Shown: positions 18,003-27,529, numbered from the stretch's first letter. The stretch: DNA of 64,000 nucleotides from Pseudomonas gingeri (GCF_013385425.1 NZ_JACAQA010000018.1:309633-373632), one strand, 5' to 3'. Translations and numbers: made by a program. Notes: generated by a model from the letters alone, not told the origin.

Positions 18003-18779
18003 ATGCGTGCAGTTTTTTACGCCCTGGCCTTGATGACCGCCCCTGCTTTCGCTGCCCCGGCGCCGTTGCGCTTCTCCGTGGCCGACAGTTGGAGCATGCC
18101 GATCATAGAGATCGAGCACGGCCAACCGACCCAAGGTATTTTGTATGACCTGATGACCAGCCTGGCCCACCAGGTCGGCAGCCCGGCCGAGTTTCATGTG
18201 CTGGCCCGCGCCCGAGTGCAGAGCGCCATGGAACGCGGTGAAATCGATGTGCGCTGCTATGCCGCGCAATCCTGGCTACCGAACCAGTCCGGCGACTATA
18301 TCTGGAGCATCCCCTTCCTCACCCAGCGCAACCTGCTGGTCAGCAAGGCCAGGCCGCCCAAAGCGATGACCCTGAAAGATCTTGAGCCACAACGACTCGG
18401 CACCGTACTGGGCTACTCGTACCCGGCCATACAGGCGCAGTTCGAAAGCGGTCGGTTCATCCGCGACGAGGCGCGCAATGAGCAACAGGTCCTGCAAAAA
18501 CTTGAGGTCGGCCGCTACGCCTACGCCATCAGCAGCCAATGGGCACTGGACTGGTTCAACCAGACCCGCATGCCGGACCAACAGTTGCACGCGGTGACGG
18601 TCGTGCAGGAAGACGCCGTGGGCTGCTTTGTGCGCAACGACCCGGCCCTGCCGGTACAACGCATCCTCAGGACCTTGCTGCGCATGAAAATGTCCGGGGA
18701 AATCGACCGGACCATCCACCTCTATACCGGGCATGACGACCAGAGGGACGCGCTCGAATCAGGTGACACTGCGCCATAA
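18003..18779 (+). CDS. Periplasmic solute-binding protein (amino-acid-type SBP family 3)
   Basis: 258 residues from ATG 18003, which has GGAGAG five bases upstream; an in-frame GTG at 17979 would spoil the signal peptide. Residues 1-17 (MRAVFYALALMTAPAFA) are a Sec signal peptide. The mature part has the two-lobe layout of family 3 binding proteins (PLRFSVADSWSMPIIEIEHG, then GILYDLMTSLAHQVGSPAEF). No ABC permease or ATPase genes are nearby, so it may be a sensor or orphan. It overlaps the convergent GGDEF-EAL gene by 21 bases, which could link it to signalling. Confidence 0.78.
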   Translation: MRAVFYALALMTAPAFAAPAPLRFSVADSWSMPIIEIEHGQPTQGILYDLMTSLAHQVGSPAEFHVLARARVQSAMERGEIDVRCYAAQSWLPNQSGDYIWSIPFLTQRNLLVSKARPPKAMTLKDLEPQRLGTVLGYSYPAIQAQFESGRFIRDEARNEQQVLQKLEVGRYAYAISSQWALDWFNQTRMPDQQLHAVTVVQEDAVGCFVRNDPALPVQRILRTLLRMKMSGEIDRTIHLYTGHDDQRDALESGDTAP

Positions 18780-20450
18780 GGCCGGTGGCTCGAACGCCTC
18801 GACCCAGGCCGGCACCTCGTCCGCCGACATCGGCCGAGCAATGAAATAGCCCTGCGCCACCTCACACCCCAGGCTCATCAGCAACCGACCATGCTCGGCG
18901 GACTCCAGCCCCTCGGCAATCACTTCCCGGCCAAACGCACGGGCCAGGCCGATCACCGCCGTGGTCAGGGCTAGGTCATCCTGGTCATGGAGAATATCGC
19001 GCACGAACGAGCGATCGATCTTGATGGTCTGGCTGGGCAGGCGCTTGAGGTAACTCAGGGACGAGTAACCGGTGCCGAAGTCATCCAGGGAAAAACGCAC
19101 CCCCAGCGTCTGGCAGTCTTGCAGGCACTGGCTGACCCGCTGGATGTTCTCAATGGCCACCGACTCGATGATCTCCAGATCGAGCATATGCGGCGGCACC
19201 TCGGCGTGGCGCATCAGCAAGGCGCGCAGACGCTCGACGAAATCGCCACGCTGGAAATGCCGGGCGGCGATATTGAGGCTGACCGGCCACTCGTGCCCCG
19301 CCTGGCGCCAGGCCTGCATCTGCGCCATGACCTGGTCCATGACCCATTCGCCGATATCGATGACCACATCGGTCTGGGCCACCAGCGGCAGGAACGCCTG
19401 GGGCTGGAGCAGACCTTCGTGCGGGTGCTGCCAGCGCATCAGCGCCTCGAACCCGACCACGCTGCCGGTGCGCATATTGACCTTGGGCTGATAGACCAGG
19501 CGGAACTCACCATTGGCCAGGGCCTGACGCATCAATGCCACGGTCTGGTGAGTGGCCTTGACCTCCTGGTCCAGGGACACGTCGAACAAATGGAAACGAT
19601 TGCGCCCACCTTGCTTGGCCAGGTACATCGCCTGGTCGGCATGGCGCAACAGGGTATCGGCGTCCTCGTCGTCGGAGGGAAACAGTGTCACGCCGATACT
19701 CGCATCCACATGGACGGTCTGGCCGAGTATCGAATAGGGTGCCGAAATGGCGCCGAGCACCCGTTGCAACGCGGCGTTCAGCTCCTCGGCGTCGTGCACA
19801 TAACGCAGAATCAGCACGAACTCGTCACCCGCCAGCCGCGCCACCACATCCTCCCCGCGCATGATGCCGCGCAGGCGCTCCGCCACTTCCACCAGGAGCC
19901 GGTCGCCGCTGGCATGCCCATAGCCATCGTTGACCGCCTTGAAACCATCCAGGTCGAGCATGCAGACCGCCAGCGGAATGGCTTCGCGTCGGGAAAAATC
20001 CAGGGCCTGGTTCAGCAGGTCCGACAGAAACGCCCGATTGGGCAGGCCGGTCAGTACATCGTGCCCCACCCGCCACTGCAGGGTATGCAGCAGACGCAGC
20101 TTTTCGCTGACATCGAAACGGATCGACACATACTTGCGGACCTGCCCGGTGGCCTCATCCAGCAGCGGCACCATGGTGCTGTCGACCCAATACAGGGAAC
20201 CGTCCTTGGCGCGGTTGCAGACTTCGCCTTTCCAGACCCGGCCCTGGGCAATGGTGCGCCACATATCGACAAAAAATCCGGACGGGTGGTAGCCAGAGTT
20301 CAAGATGCGGTGATTCTGCCCCAGCAGTTCATCACGGCTATAACCGGAAATCACACAGAATGGATCATTGACGTAGGTGATCCGCCCGTTCAGGTCGGTC
20401 TCGGAGAAAATGGCGGCGACGTCCACGACCCTGCGATACGTCTCATCCAT
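18759..20450 (-). CDS. PAS-GGDEF-EAL cyclic-di-GMP signalling protein
   Basis: 563 residues, no membrane segments. PAS domain about 8-125 (IFSETDLNGRITYVNDPFCV with a PAC motif). GGDEF domain about 127-285 with the signature altered to AGDEF (RLAGDEFVLIL), a variant that is sometimes active. EAL domain about 300-555 appears complete: EALMRW, NIAARHF, EIIES, DDFGTGYSSL, KIDRSF and the C-terminal EGLES are all there. It should at least degrade cyclic di-GMP in response to a PAS-sensed cue, possibly affecting the nearby exopolysaccharide. Convergent with the solute-binding protein. Confidence 0.92.
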   Translation of the reverse strand: MDETYRRVVDVAAIFSETDLNGRITYVNDPFCVISGYSRDELLGQNHRILNSGYHPSGFFVDMWRTIAQGRVWKGEVCNRAKDGSLYWVDSTMVPLLDEATGQVRKYVSIRFDVSEKLRLLHTLQWRVGHDVLTGLPNRAFLSDLLNQALDFSRREAIPLAVCMLDLDGFKAVNDGYGHASGDRLLVEVAERLRGIMRGEDVVARLAGDEFVLILRYVHDAEELNAALQRVLGAISAPYSILGQTVHVDASIGVTLFPSDDEDADTLLRHADQAMYLAKQGGRNRFHLFDVSLDQEVKATHQTVALMRQALANGEFRLVYQPKVNMRTGSVVGFEALMRWQHPHEGLLQPQAFLPLVAQTDVVIDIGEWVMDQVMAQMQAWRQAGHEWPVSLNIAARHFQRGDFVERLRALLMRHAEVPPHMLDLEIIESVAIENIQRVSQCLQDCQTLGVRFSLDDFGTGYSSLSYLKRLPSQTIKIDRSFVRDILHDQDDLALTTAVIGLARAFGREVIAEGLESAEHGRLLMSLGCEVAQGYFIARPMSADEVPAWVEAFEPPALWRSVT

Positions 20451-20824
20451 GAATCAGCTCACCTGGGCGGCTAGAGGTTGTCCCGAATTCGCAGCACAAC
20501 CGCGCCTGGCGGCATCGCCTGGCCGTACTTCGACGAAGATCAACTAGGATTAAATGAAGGCCATCATTGGCTGGGACAGGTATTTTTGGCTGTCCTGAGA
20601 CAATGCGTTGTTCAGGGCTTATGACCGTCACGGCATGGGCACCCAAGAAATGCCTGGATTTCCCGTTTCACAAATATTTCACCGGAAACCGGATCACCAA
20701 ATACCTGTCCTAAATGCTGATTCTACGAATTACATCACATTATGCAATAGAAGGTGATGAACCATGGCGTTGTCTAATGTAAAGATTTATCGTTAAGTTC
20801 TTGATTCTAAATGGGAATTGAGCG
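20451..20824. other. Intergenic region between divergent PAS-GGDEF-EAL and XRE genes
   Basis: 374 bases, more AT-rich than the flanks. A short inverted repeat GGACAG...CTGTCC is at about 20574-20596. Before the XRE gene, TTGTCT is followed 17 bases later by TTAAGT, a weak sigma-70 candidate. I see no convincing open reading frame on either strand; it is mainly promoter sequence. Confidence 0.4.
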
Positions 20825-21139
20825 ATGGAAATTTCAAGTTTGGGTACGGCCATCAGGCGCTACCGCAAGGTAGCGGGGCTAACTCAGGCTGAACTCGGAG
20901 AGAAAACCGGTTTTGACCCCAAAACCATCAGCCGCTTCGAAACCGGCAGTTACACCCCCAGCGTCGAGGCCTTGTTCCTGTTTGCCGATGTCCTGGGGGT
21001 GAAGCTTAAAGCCTTTTTCACAGATCTGGCTGACGAAGACGAGCAGCGTGCCTACCTGTTCGGCGTCATCCACAACGCTCCCCCGAAGGACCTGGGAAAG
21101 CTGATCGCGGCGGTCGATCTAGCCTTGTCCAAGCCTTAG
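20825..21139 (+). CDS. XRE-family transcriptional regulator
   Basis: 104 residues. The N-terminal Cro/CI helix-turn-helix covers about residues 6-60 (LGTAIRRYRKVAGLTQAELG, then FDPKTISRFETGSYTPSVEA). The C-terminal 40 residues contain a short acidic segment (DLADEDEQRAYLFGV) and a final helix, perhaps for dimerisation. No toxin or phage gene is adjacent, so its target is unknown. The weaker GC content of its promoter region suggests accessory origin. Confidence 0.85.
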   Translation: MEISSLGTAIRRYRKVAGLTQAELGEKTGFDPKTISRFETGSYTPSVEALFLFADVLGVKLKAFFTDLADEDEQRAYLFGVIHNAPPKDLGKLIAAVDLALSKP

Positions 21140-21179
21140 TCTCACGCCTGTCTGTTACCAGGATACGCTCGCCAAATGG

Positions 21180-22109
21180 CTACACACTGCGCTGCCCCAC
21201 CCCGCTGCTGCGGGGCTGGGCGGACACCGTGGCGGGTTGCCGCCGCCCTTCCAGATTGAGCGCCAGCACACTGCCCAGGACAATCGCGCCGCCGACCATC
21301 ACCAGCACTGAAACCCCTACCCCCAGGACCAGCGCCGCCAACAGCATCGCCACGGGCGGAATCAGATACAGCGCAATGGACGAACGGCTTACCAGCGAAT
21401 GGCTCAGCACATAGGCCCAGGCCAGGTAGGCCAGGGCACTGGGGAAAATCCCCAGCAACAGCACCGCGACATTGACCCGCAGCGGCGCCGCCACCACCTC
21501 CTGCGCCAGCCCCGGCGCATAGACACAGAGCAACAAGGTCCCGGCCCAGACCATGTAACACACCGTGGTCAGCCCGCTGTAATGCCCGGAATAGTGTTTT
21601 TGCAAGGCGAAATAAAGACTCCAGGACAGCGCCGCGAAGAGAATCAGCAAGGCCCGGGGATCGAACGTCCCCACCCCATGATCGCCCCAGACCACCACCA
21701 GGGCACCGGCCAATCCCGACAGCACGCCGAGCCAACGGCCGAGTGACACCGACTCCTTCAGCCAGAAAAACGCGATCAAGGTGCTGAACAGCGGCGTGGA
21801 CTGCGACAGCACACTCCCCGCCCCCGGACTGACCCACTGCTGACCGTAGTTGAGGCTGATGTGATGGAGGAAAATCGCGAAAAAGCTCAGCGCAAACAAC
21901 CAGGGCAAATCCCTCAGGCGTGGCAGCGCGATCCCCTTCAGCAGCGCGACCAGCGCCATGAACAGCGAGGCAATCAAAAACCGCAACAGCGCCAGGTGCC
22001 CGGGGCTGTAGCTTTCCAGGCCGATATGGATTCCCACGGGCGAGTAGGCCCAGCAGAGGATGACGACAGTGGTGGCCAGAGGGACTTTTAAAGCGGACAG
22101 GGCTTTCAC
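21180..22109 (-). CDS. EamA-family (DMT superfamily) transporter
   Basis: 309 residues, starting at GTG 22109 (reads MKALSALKVPLATTVVILCW). About ten hydrophobic segments form two EamA repeats, the second beginning near AGALVVVWGDHGVGTFDPR. The last 25 residues are polar. Such proteins export or import amino acids and other metabolites; the substrate cannot be inferred. It is divergent from a LysR regulator 107 bases away, which probably controls it. Confidence 0.88.
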   Translation of the reverse strand: MKALSALKVPLATTVVILCWAYSPVGIHIGLESYSPGHLALLRFLIASLFMALVALLKGIALPRLRDLPWLFALSFFAIFLHHISLNYGQQWVSPGAGSVLSQSTPLFSTLIAFFWLKESVSLGRWLGVLSGLAGALVVVWGDHGVGTFDPRALLILFAALSWSLYFALQKHYSGHYSGLTTVCYMVWAGTLLLCVYAPGLAQEVVAAPLRVNVAVLLLGIFPSALAYLAWAYVLSHSLVSRSSIALYLIPPVAMLLAALVLGVGVSVLVMVGGAIVLGSVLALNLEGRRQPATVSAQPRSSGVGQRSV

Positions 22110-22175
22110 GAGCGTGCGATATCCAAGATGATCCGAGGTGTGCGCACAGTCTCGAGCGGCCTGTCAGCCAGAACA

Positions 22176-22185
22176 ATTGATCAAT
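22176..22185. promoter_or_regulatory. Candidate LysR-type operator between EamA and LysR genes
   Basis: The divergent spacer contains ATTGATCAAT, a perfect 10-base palindrome with T and A in the T-N11-A style when extended by one base each side. LysR regulators usually bind such sites in the shared promoter. Support is context only. Confidence 0.3.
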
Positions 22186-22215
22186 ATTGAGTCGAGAATT
22201 CACCGGGAGTGAATC

Positions 22216-23091
22216 ATGGAACTGGCGCAACTGCGCATGGTGAAAGCGGTCGCCGAAACCGGCAGCATCGCCCAGGCGGCGCAGCGACTGCACTGCGTAC
22301 CGTCGAACATCACCACGCGGGTCAAGCAGCTGGAAAGCGAACTGGGTACCGACCTGTTTATCCGCGCCGGACGCGGCCTGAGCCTGAGCCCGGCCGGCAC
22401 GGTATTCCTCGACTACTGCACGAAAATCCTCGGGCTGGTGGACGAAGCCAAGCGCGCCGTCGACGCCAACACCCAACCGTCGGGCCTCCTGCGCATCGGC
22501 GCGATCGAGTCCTGCGCCACCGTGCACCTGCCCGCGCTGCTGGCCGAGTATCAGCAGGCCTATCCCGGCGTCAGCCTGGAATTGACCACTGGCAACTGGT
22601 CACAACTGCTGGAAGACGTACGGCAACGTCGCCTTGATGGCGCCCTGGTCGCCGCCGATATCCAGCACCCGAAAATCGCCAGCAACGCACTTTACCGTGA
22701 ACAGCTGGTATTGATCAGCGCCGCCGGCAGCGGTCCGATCCAGGAGGCCGCCGACCTGCGCGGCAAGACCTTGATCATGTGGCCCAACGGCTGCCCTTAT
22801 CGCGCGGCCCTGAAAAACTGGGTGCAGCCCCATGACCCGCAGCCGGCCATTGCCAGCTATGCCAGCTGGGCCACCATCATCGGCAGCGTGCATGCCGGTG
22901 CCGGCGTATCCCTGGTGCCCGAGGGCATCCTGCAACGTTATGAGCAGTCCGCCAGGCTCGAAACCCACCGCTTCGCTGAACTGGCGCCGGTGGAAAACTG
23001 CTTTATCTGGCACAAGGAGACAACTCGCCATCCGGCTCGCGATGCGTTTGCCCGGCTGTTGCAGGAGCGCCTGGAACAGAGGGATCGCTGA
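22216..23091 (+). CDS. LysR-family transcriptional regulator
   Basis: 291 residues. The winged helix-turn-helix at 1-60 (MELAQLRMVKAVAETGSIAQ, then RLHCVPSNITTRVKQLESEL) is followed by the effector-binding domain (about 90-285). It resembles the PtrR/CysB-like branch with CVPSNIT. It starts 9 bases after GGGAGTG. It is divergent from the EamA exporter and is likely its activator. Its stop abuts the convergent nuclease-like gene with no spacer. Confidence 0.92.
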   Translation: MELAQLRMVKAVAETGSIAQAAQRLHCVPSNITTRVKQLESELGTDLFIRAGRGLSLSPAGTVFLDYCTKILGLVDEAKRAVDANTQPSGLLRIGAIESCATVHLPALLAEYQQAYPGVSLELTTGNWSQLLEDVRQRRLDGALVAADIQHPKIASNALYREQLVLISAAGSGPIQEAADLRGKTLIMWPNGCPYRAALKNWVQPHDPQPAIASYASWATIIGSVHAGAGVSLVPEGILQRYEQSARLETHRFAELAPVENCFIWHKETTRHPARDAFARLLQERLEQRDR

Positions 23092-24660
23092 TCACTCAGC
23101 GGTTTTTTCATTGATCTGCGCGACAAGCTTTTCCAGTTGGCGCATCTCGACGACCAGATGGGCAGCGTTTCTCCCGAGAAAACTCCCATGCTCCACCAAC
23201 AGCAGACCAACGACCTGCACGCCCTTCATGGCGCTGGTCGCTTCGGCCCAAGCGACTTTTTTCTCGAGTTTGGAGTGAAAACCCTCGCTGTCGGAGGGGC
23301 CCAACTTACCGACCACATTGCTCAACTTGCTCATTGAAAAAGGCTGGCTGAGCACTTTGCACTCGATCAGAAGGGCGACCTGCCCGGAGGGGTGCAATGC
23401 CAATACATCGATTTCCCCGGGTACTTTCTGGCCACTCTCGTGCTCCAGGCGAGACTCCGTGGCTTGCCAATATCCGGAATCACTGACCCCACCGGCTTTC
23501 CAGCCGGCCTTGCGGAGCAATTGCACCGCGGCATTTTCAAAAGGCTGCGAGACATGCACGCGAAAGGACTCATCGTCCACAGGAGCCCCGCCATAGCCCA
23601 CGTAGCGGAAAACAGAGTGTTCAACAAAACAATTCACGGAGTCGACTATGGTCATGACGCTTGTGGAAAATGTCCTGTCATCAATCCGCACGACAGGCCG
23701 CTCGACCAACATGTTCGAGGGATAGCTCCTCACTCGGTCCGGGTACCAGGACTCCTGCCAAAAACAGGCTTCGAGAGACTGTTTCGCAAGCACGGGGTCA
23801 TCACCGAAAGCATCGGTGACAATAGGCAGATCCTCGAATAGCACCACGCCGGCCATGCGCTTCGACCCGGTCGACTTGATGTGACGCACACAGGCCAACA
23901 ACACCAGCCGGGCATTGAGCCCAATCCAGAATGCCGGGTTCTTTCCGGCCAGCGCAAAGACCGTTCCGGCAAACAATTCAATCGTGGTGGAGTCACGCCC
24001 CGACAGGACGAGAGAGACGGCCTGGGAAAACCGCAAGAGGTCCTTCCAGATAACCGCTTTCGAATGTTCAAGCGTTCTCTGGTTTTCACCGTAGGGCGCT
24101 GCCATGGCGTTCCAGCGCCCCAACAGCCGCTGGTCAGCCTTGTCTGAAAACTCGAATCCATGGGACCTGAGAGCGACCGCTTGAAAGTTGAAAACCTGGC
24201 TGCTCTCGTAGAGCTCTCTCAATTGCTCCCAGGCAATCGCCGCATTGACCAACTTGAGCAACTGGGCGGCGCTTCTATCAACGGCCAACGGTTCCTTGCG
24301 ATTGGGCCATATGAGCGCGATCGTCGTTTTCAACGACGAGCCACACCAAGGCACCTTCTTGCGCCAGTTCTTCTGGCCGTAATAGAAATCGTCCACCGCC
24401 TCGATCAGTGCGGGAATGGCGAGTCTCGGGTCAACCCGGCGCGCCAGGGCATCCAGATCGTTCCTTGCCCATTCAATCGCCGACTGCCATTGCTCATCGC
24501 TCTGCAAGAGCCCCAGGCCTTGGGCGGCCAGGCTGTCCGACGTCCTGGAAAAGCAATGACGGCTCCCCGCGATGCTGGCTTTACGCAGCTTGTCGGCCAA
24601 CTCGCGAGCCTGCTTGTAGATTCGTGAGGACGCCTGGAATGGATACCGTTCTCGTGCCAT
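23092..24660 (-). CDS. Uncharacterised protein with C-terminal PD-(D/E)XK nuclease-like domain
   Basis: 522 residues from ATG 24660 (MARERYPFQASSRIYKQARE); ten further in-frame codons upstream are not needed. The first 350 residues look alpha-helical and match no family I know. The C terminus has a restriction-endonuclease-like core: Glu375 in SQPFENAAVQLLRKAGW, Asp418 in GEIDVLALH and Glu433-Lys435 in LLIECKVL, the E...D...ExK catalytic pattern. Base composition is lower in GC than its neighbours. No methylase or ATPase is adjacent, so it may be a single-gene defence or DNA-processing protein. The nuclease call is an inference from the motif. Confidence 0.6.
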   Translation of the reverse strand: MARERYPFQASSRIYKQARELADKLRKASIAGSRHCFSRTSDSLAAQGLGLLQSDEQWQSAIEWARNDLDALARRVDPRLAIPALIEAVDDFYYGQKNWRKKVPWCGSSLKTTIALIWPNRKEPLAVDRSAAQLLKLVNAAIAWEQLRELYESSQVFNFQAVALRSHGFEFSDKADQRLLGRWNAMAAPYGENQRTLEHSKAVIWKDLLRFSQAVSLVLSGRDSTTIELFAGTVFALAGKNPAFWIGLNARLVLLACVRHIKSTGSKRMAGVVLFEDLPIVTDAFGDDPVLAKQSLEACFWQESWYPDRVRSYPSNMLVERPVVRIDDRTFSTSVMTIVDSVNCFVEHSVFRYVGYGGAPVDDESFRVHVSQPFENAAVQLLRKAGWKAGGVSDSGYWQATESRLEHESGQKVPGEIDVLALHPSGQVALLIECKVLSQPFSMSKLSNVVGKLGPSDSEGFHSKLEKKVAWAEATSAMKGVQVVGLLLVEHGSFLGRNAAHLVVEMRQLEKLVAQINEKTAE

Positions 24661-24835
24661 TTGCTGCCTCGCAATCCTGGCCAAAAACACGCTGTATCAA
24701 TGGCACCAGAGTGCCACAAATCCATCGTCACACCACCCCAAGCCCCCTGAAAGCGACTACACGCCTTCTCTAGCGCGACCTTCGCCCCTTCAGCTATCCT
24801 GCCGACCAAATTAATTCAAAATGTAAGGGACTACG

Positions 24836-25738
24836 ATGAAACATCATCTGCGCCAGCTATTGGCCGCAGTGGCGCTCAGCAGCCTCACTTTGCCTGCCCT
24901 GGCCGCCAGCTCTCCCGCTCCGGCGCCGACCGCCAGCACCCCGCCCCACCAAACGACTGAACAATGGCTGGCTACCCTCAAGCAGCAGCACGGTACCATT
25001 ACCCTGCCCAGTGGCATTGCCACGCTGCAACTCAATGACGATTTCTACTACCTGTCGCCGGCCGACACCGAGCGTCTGCTGACCGAAGGCTGGGGCAACC
25101 CGCCCGGTCACAAGACCCTGGGCATGATCATTCCCAAGTCGACCAGCCCGCTGGCGGACAATGGCTGGGGCGTGATCGTCAGCTACAAGAACGACGGGCA
25201 TATTTCCGACGATGACGCGGCCAAGATCGACTACGCCGACCTGCTCAAGCAGATGCAGGCCGATGATGAGGAAAACAACAAGGAGCGTCACAAGCAGGGT
25301 TATGCCGGCCTGTCGCTGCTGGGTTGGGCCGAGCCACCGAGCTACGACCAGGGCAGCCACAAGATGTACTGGGCCCGTGAGCTGAAGGCCGACGATGCGC
25401 AACAGACCACCCTGAACTACAGCATCCGCGTGCTGGGTCGCGAGGGAGTCCTGGAGCTCAACGCGGTGGCGGCGATGGCCGATTTGCAGACCATCAAGCT
25501 GGAAACGCCGAAGATTCTGGCATTCACCAACTTCACCGACGGCAACCGTTATGCCGACTATGACTCCAAGACCGACAAGCTGGCACCCTATGGGCTGGCG
25601 GCGTTGGTGGCGGGCGGTCTTGCGGCCAAGGCCGGGCTGTTCGCCAAGATCGGCGTAATGCTGCTGGCCCTGAAGAAATTTATCGTGGTGGGACTGGTGG
25701 TGGTTGCCGGGTTCTTCCGCAAGTTGTTCAAGCGCTAA
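24836..25738 (+). CDS. DUF2167 family membrane-anchored protein
   Basis: 300 residues, ATG 24836 preceded by TAAGGGA. Residues 1-23 are a signal peptide ending in ALAASS. The conserved body starts at GTITLPSGIATLQLNDDFYY and includes NNGWGV-like DNGWGVIVSYKNDGHISDDD and LLGWAEPPSYDQGSHKMYWA, typical of DUF2167. The C terminus has two hydrophobic stretches (LAALVAGGLAAKAGLFAKIG and FIVVGLVVVAGFF) then a basic tail. The function of the family is not established; it is envelope-located. It lies alone, followed by REP sequences. Confidence 0.85.
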   Translation: MKHHLRQLLAAVALSSLTLPALAASSPAPAPTASTPPHQTTEQWLATLKQQHGTITLPSGIATLQLNDDFYYLSPADTERLLTEGWGNPPGHKTLGMIIPKSTSPLADNGWGVIVSYKNDGHISDDDAAKIDYADLLKQMQADDEENNKERHKQGYAGLSLLGWAEPPSYDQGSHKMYWARELKADDAQQTTLNYSIRVLGREGVLELNAVAAMADLQTIKLETPKILAFTNFTDGNRYADYDSKTDKLAPYGLAALVAGGLAAKAGLFAKIGVMLLALKKFIVVGLVVVAGFFRKLFKR

Positions 25739-25740
25739 CC

Positions 25741-25845
25741 CTTGTGGGAGCTGGCTTGCCAGCGATAAACGTCAACGATGACGCGGAGCGCCTGACGCCC
25801 CGCTCTCTTGCGACGACAATCGCGCGAGCAAGCCCGCTCCTGTAA
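25741..25845. repeat. REP-type inverted pair
   Basis: CTTGTGGGAGCTGGCTTGCC starts the element and GCGAGCAAGCCCGCTCCTGT ends it in the opposite orientation. The two arms are about 60 bases apart and diverged. It separates the DUF2167 gene from the YbhB gene and could form a large hairpin acting as terminator or mRNA stabiliser. Confidence 0.7.
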
Positions 25846-25951
25846 AAAACACTCTGAGCGTTTCGGCACAATGGCCGAGCGCAACGGCACAACGACCCGT
25901 TCAGTCCCTCAATACACTTGTATCTCCTCTCCCTACCAAGACGAGATCAGC

Positions 25952-26503
25952 ATGAAAACCCGATTTCTCCTCACCGCCCTCACCCTCGGCCTGAGCCTCA
26001 GCGCCCAGGCCGCCGACTTCACCCTCACCAGCCGCGACATCGCCAACGGCAAGCCGTTGAGCAGCCGCGAAGTGTTCCAGGGCTTTGGCTGCGAAGGCGG
26101 CAACACCTCGCCTGAACTGTCCTGGCAAAATGCTCCGGCCGGCACAAAAAGCTTTGCCATCACCGTCTACGATCCTGATGCTCCGACCGGCAGCGGCTGG
26201 TGGCACTGGACAGTCGTCAACCTCCCGACTTCCACCCACGAATTGCCCTCTGGCGCAGGCAACCCTACTGCCAGCCAACTGCCCGCAGGTGCCGTCCAGG
26301 GCCGCACCGACTATGGTCAAGCAGGCTTCGGCGGCGCTTGCCCGCCGGCCGGCGATAAACCGCATCGCTATCAATTCACCGTCTGGGCCTTGAAGGTCGA
26401 TAAACTGCCGGTCAATGAACAATCCAGCGGCGCCATGGTAGGTTACATGCTCAATGCCAACGCCCTGGGCAAAGCCACCCTCACCGCCCCCTACGGACGC
26501 TAG
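25952..26503 (+). CDS. YbhB/YbcL family Raf kinase inhibitor-like protein
   Basis: 183 residues from ATG 25952; the in-frame start at 25808 would add an unrelated N terminus in front of the signal peptide MKTRFLLTALTLGLSLSAQA. The mature part has the PEBP fold motifs: GCEGGNTSPELSWQNAPAG, DPDAPTGSGWWHWTVVNLP and HRYQFTVWALKVDKL. Bacterial members are periplasmic, and their ligand is uncertain. It is 5 bases from the AraC regulator that follows, so both are probably cotranscribed. Confidence 0.9.
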   Translation: MKTRFLLTALTLGLSLSAQAADFTLTSRDIANGKPLSSREVFQGFGCEGGNTSPELSWQNAPAGTKSFAITVYDPDAPTGSGWWHWTVVNLPTSTHELPSGAGNPTASQLPAGAVQGRTDYGQAGFGGACPPAGDKPHRYQFTVWALKVDKLPVNEQSSGAMVGYMLNANALGKATLTAPYGR

Positions 26504-26508
26504 GAACC

Positions 26509-27330
26509 ATGAACGCCCCCGCCGGCATCCAGCATCGCCAAAGCCGCATCGGCGCCAGTGTCATACAGGCGCGCCAGCCCCATGCACTGCAACGGGTGCC
26601 GATTTTCGTCACCACCCTGTGCCGTGTCCGCCAGGGCGAAAAGCTGATGGGCTGGGATGATCGGCAAATGCGCGTGGGTTCACGGCATCTGATCCTGATG
26701 CCGGCGGGGTGCGAAGTGGGGATCAGCAACTATCCCGGGGCACAGGGTTACTACATCGCCGATGCAGTGACCTTTCCCACGGAGCTGTTGCGGGCGTTCA
26801 GCGTTCGCTATAGCCAGCAGATCACCACACATCCTGGGCGAACGGCGACGCAGGAGCTCTGTGTACCGCTGGATAGACATACGACCCAGGCCTGGGAAAA
26901 CCTGCTGGACTGCATCAACGCCGACTCGCCGGATGCCTTGCGCACCCATTACGCGGAAGCGGTGTTGTTGGCGTTGGCCCTGGGCGGTTGGGCCGGCCCG
27001 GTGCTACTGGACCGTCGAGATCCGCTGTGTGAGCGCGTGCAGCAGATTGTCATGAGCGATCCGGCACGGGACTGGACCGTTGCCAGTGTCGCAGAGCGCC
27101 TGAACCTTGGTGCGTCGACGTTGCGACGGCAGTTGGCGAACGAGGACGATAGCTTCAGCAATATCCTGGAGAACGTCAGGCTGGGGATGGCGTTGCAGTG
27201 GTTGCAGGTCACTCCGCGGCCCATCGGGGAAATTGCTGCGGCCAGTGGTTATGCTTCGGCTTCACGGTTTGCCGTGCGGTTTCGCAAGCATTATGGGTTG
27301 TCGCCGCGGGAGTTGCGGGCGGTACTTTAG
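26509..27330 (+). CDS. AraC-family transcriptional regulator
   Basis: 273 residues. The N-terminal cupin-like sensory part (about 1-160) has the MPAGCEVGISNYPG strand. The C-terminal domain (about 170-273) has two helix-turn-helices: WTVASVAERLNLGASTLRRQ and GEIAAASGYASASRFAVRFR, closing with FRKHYGLSPRELR. It likely regulates the upstream YbhB gene or a distant target. The stop is followed by a 200-base AT-richer spacer before the next gene. Confidence 0.9.
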   Translation: MNAPAGIQHRQSRIGASVIQARQPHALQRVPIFVTTLCRVRQGEKLMGWDDRQMRVGSRHLILMPAGCEVGISNYPGAQGYYIADAVTFPTELLRAFSVRYSQQITTHPGRTATQELCVPLDRHTTQAWENLLDCINADSPDALRTHYAEAVLLALALGGWAGPVLLDRRDPLCERVQQIVMSDPARDWTVASVAERLNLGASTLRRQLANEDDSFSNILENVRLGMALQWLQVTPRPIGEIAAASGYASASRFAVRFRKHYGLSPRELRAVL

Positions 27331-27529
27331 GAACATCCGGTTATTCAAGCGTGGCGCAACACACTTAAACATTTTCGCATTCAGCTCTTGAACGCGGAAA
27401 CATCTCATCATGCTTGATCACTTGTCCGCCCTCTACTCCATAAATACCATTCTCTCCATTCACAAAATACTACACACCCACTGGCGTTCTTCTTAATGCC
27501 GGGTATTTGTGCAACAGCTGGAGATCATT

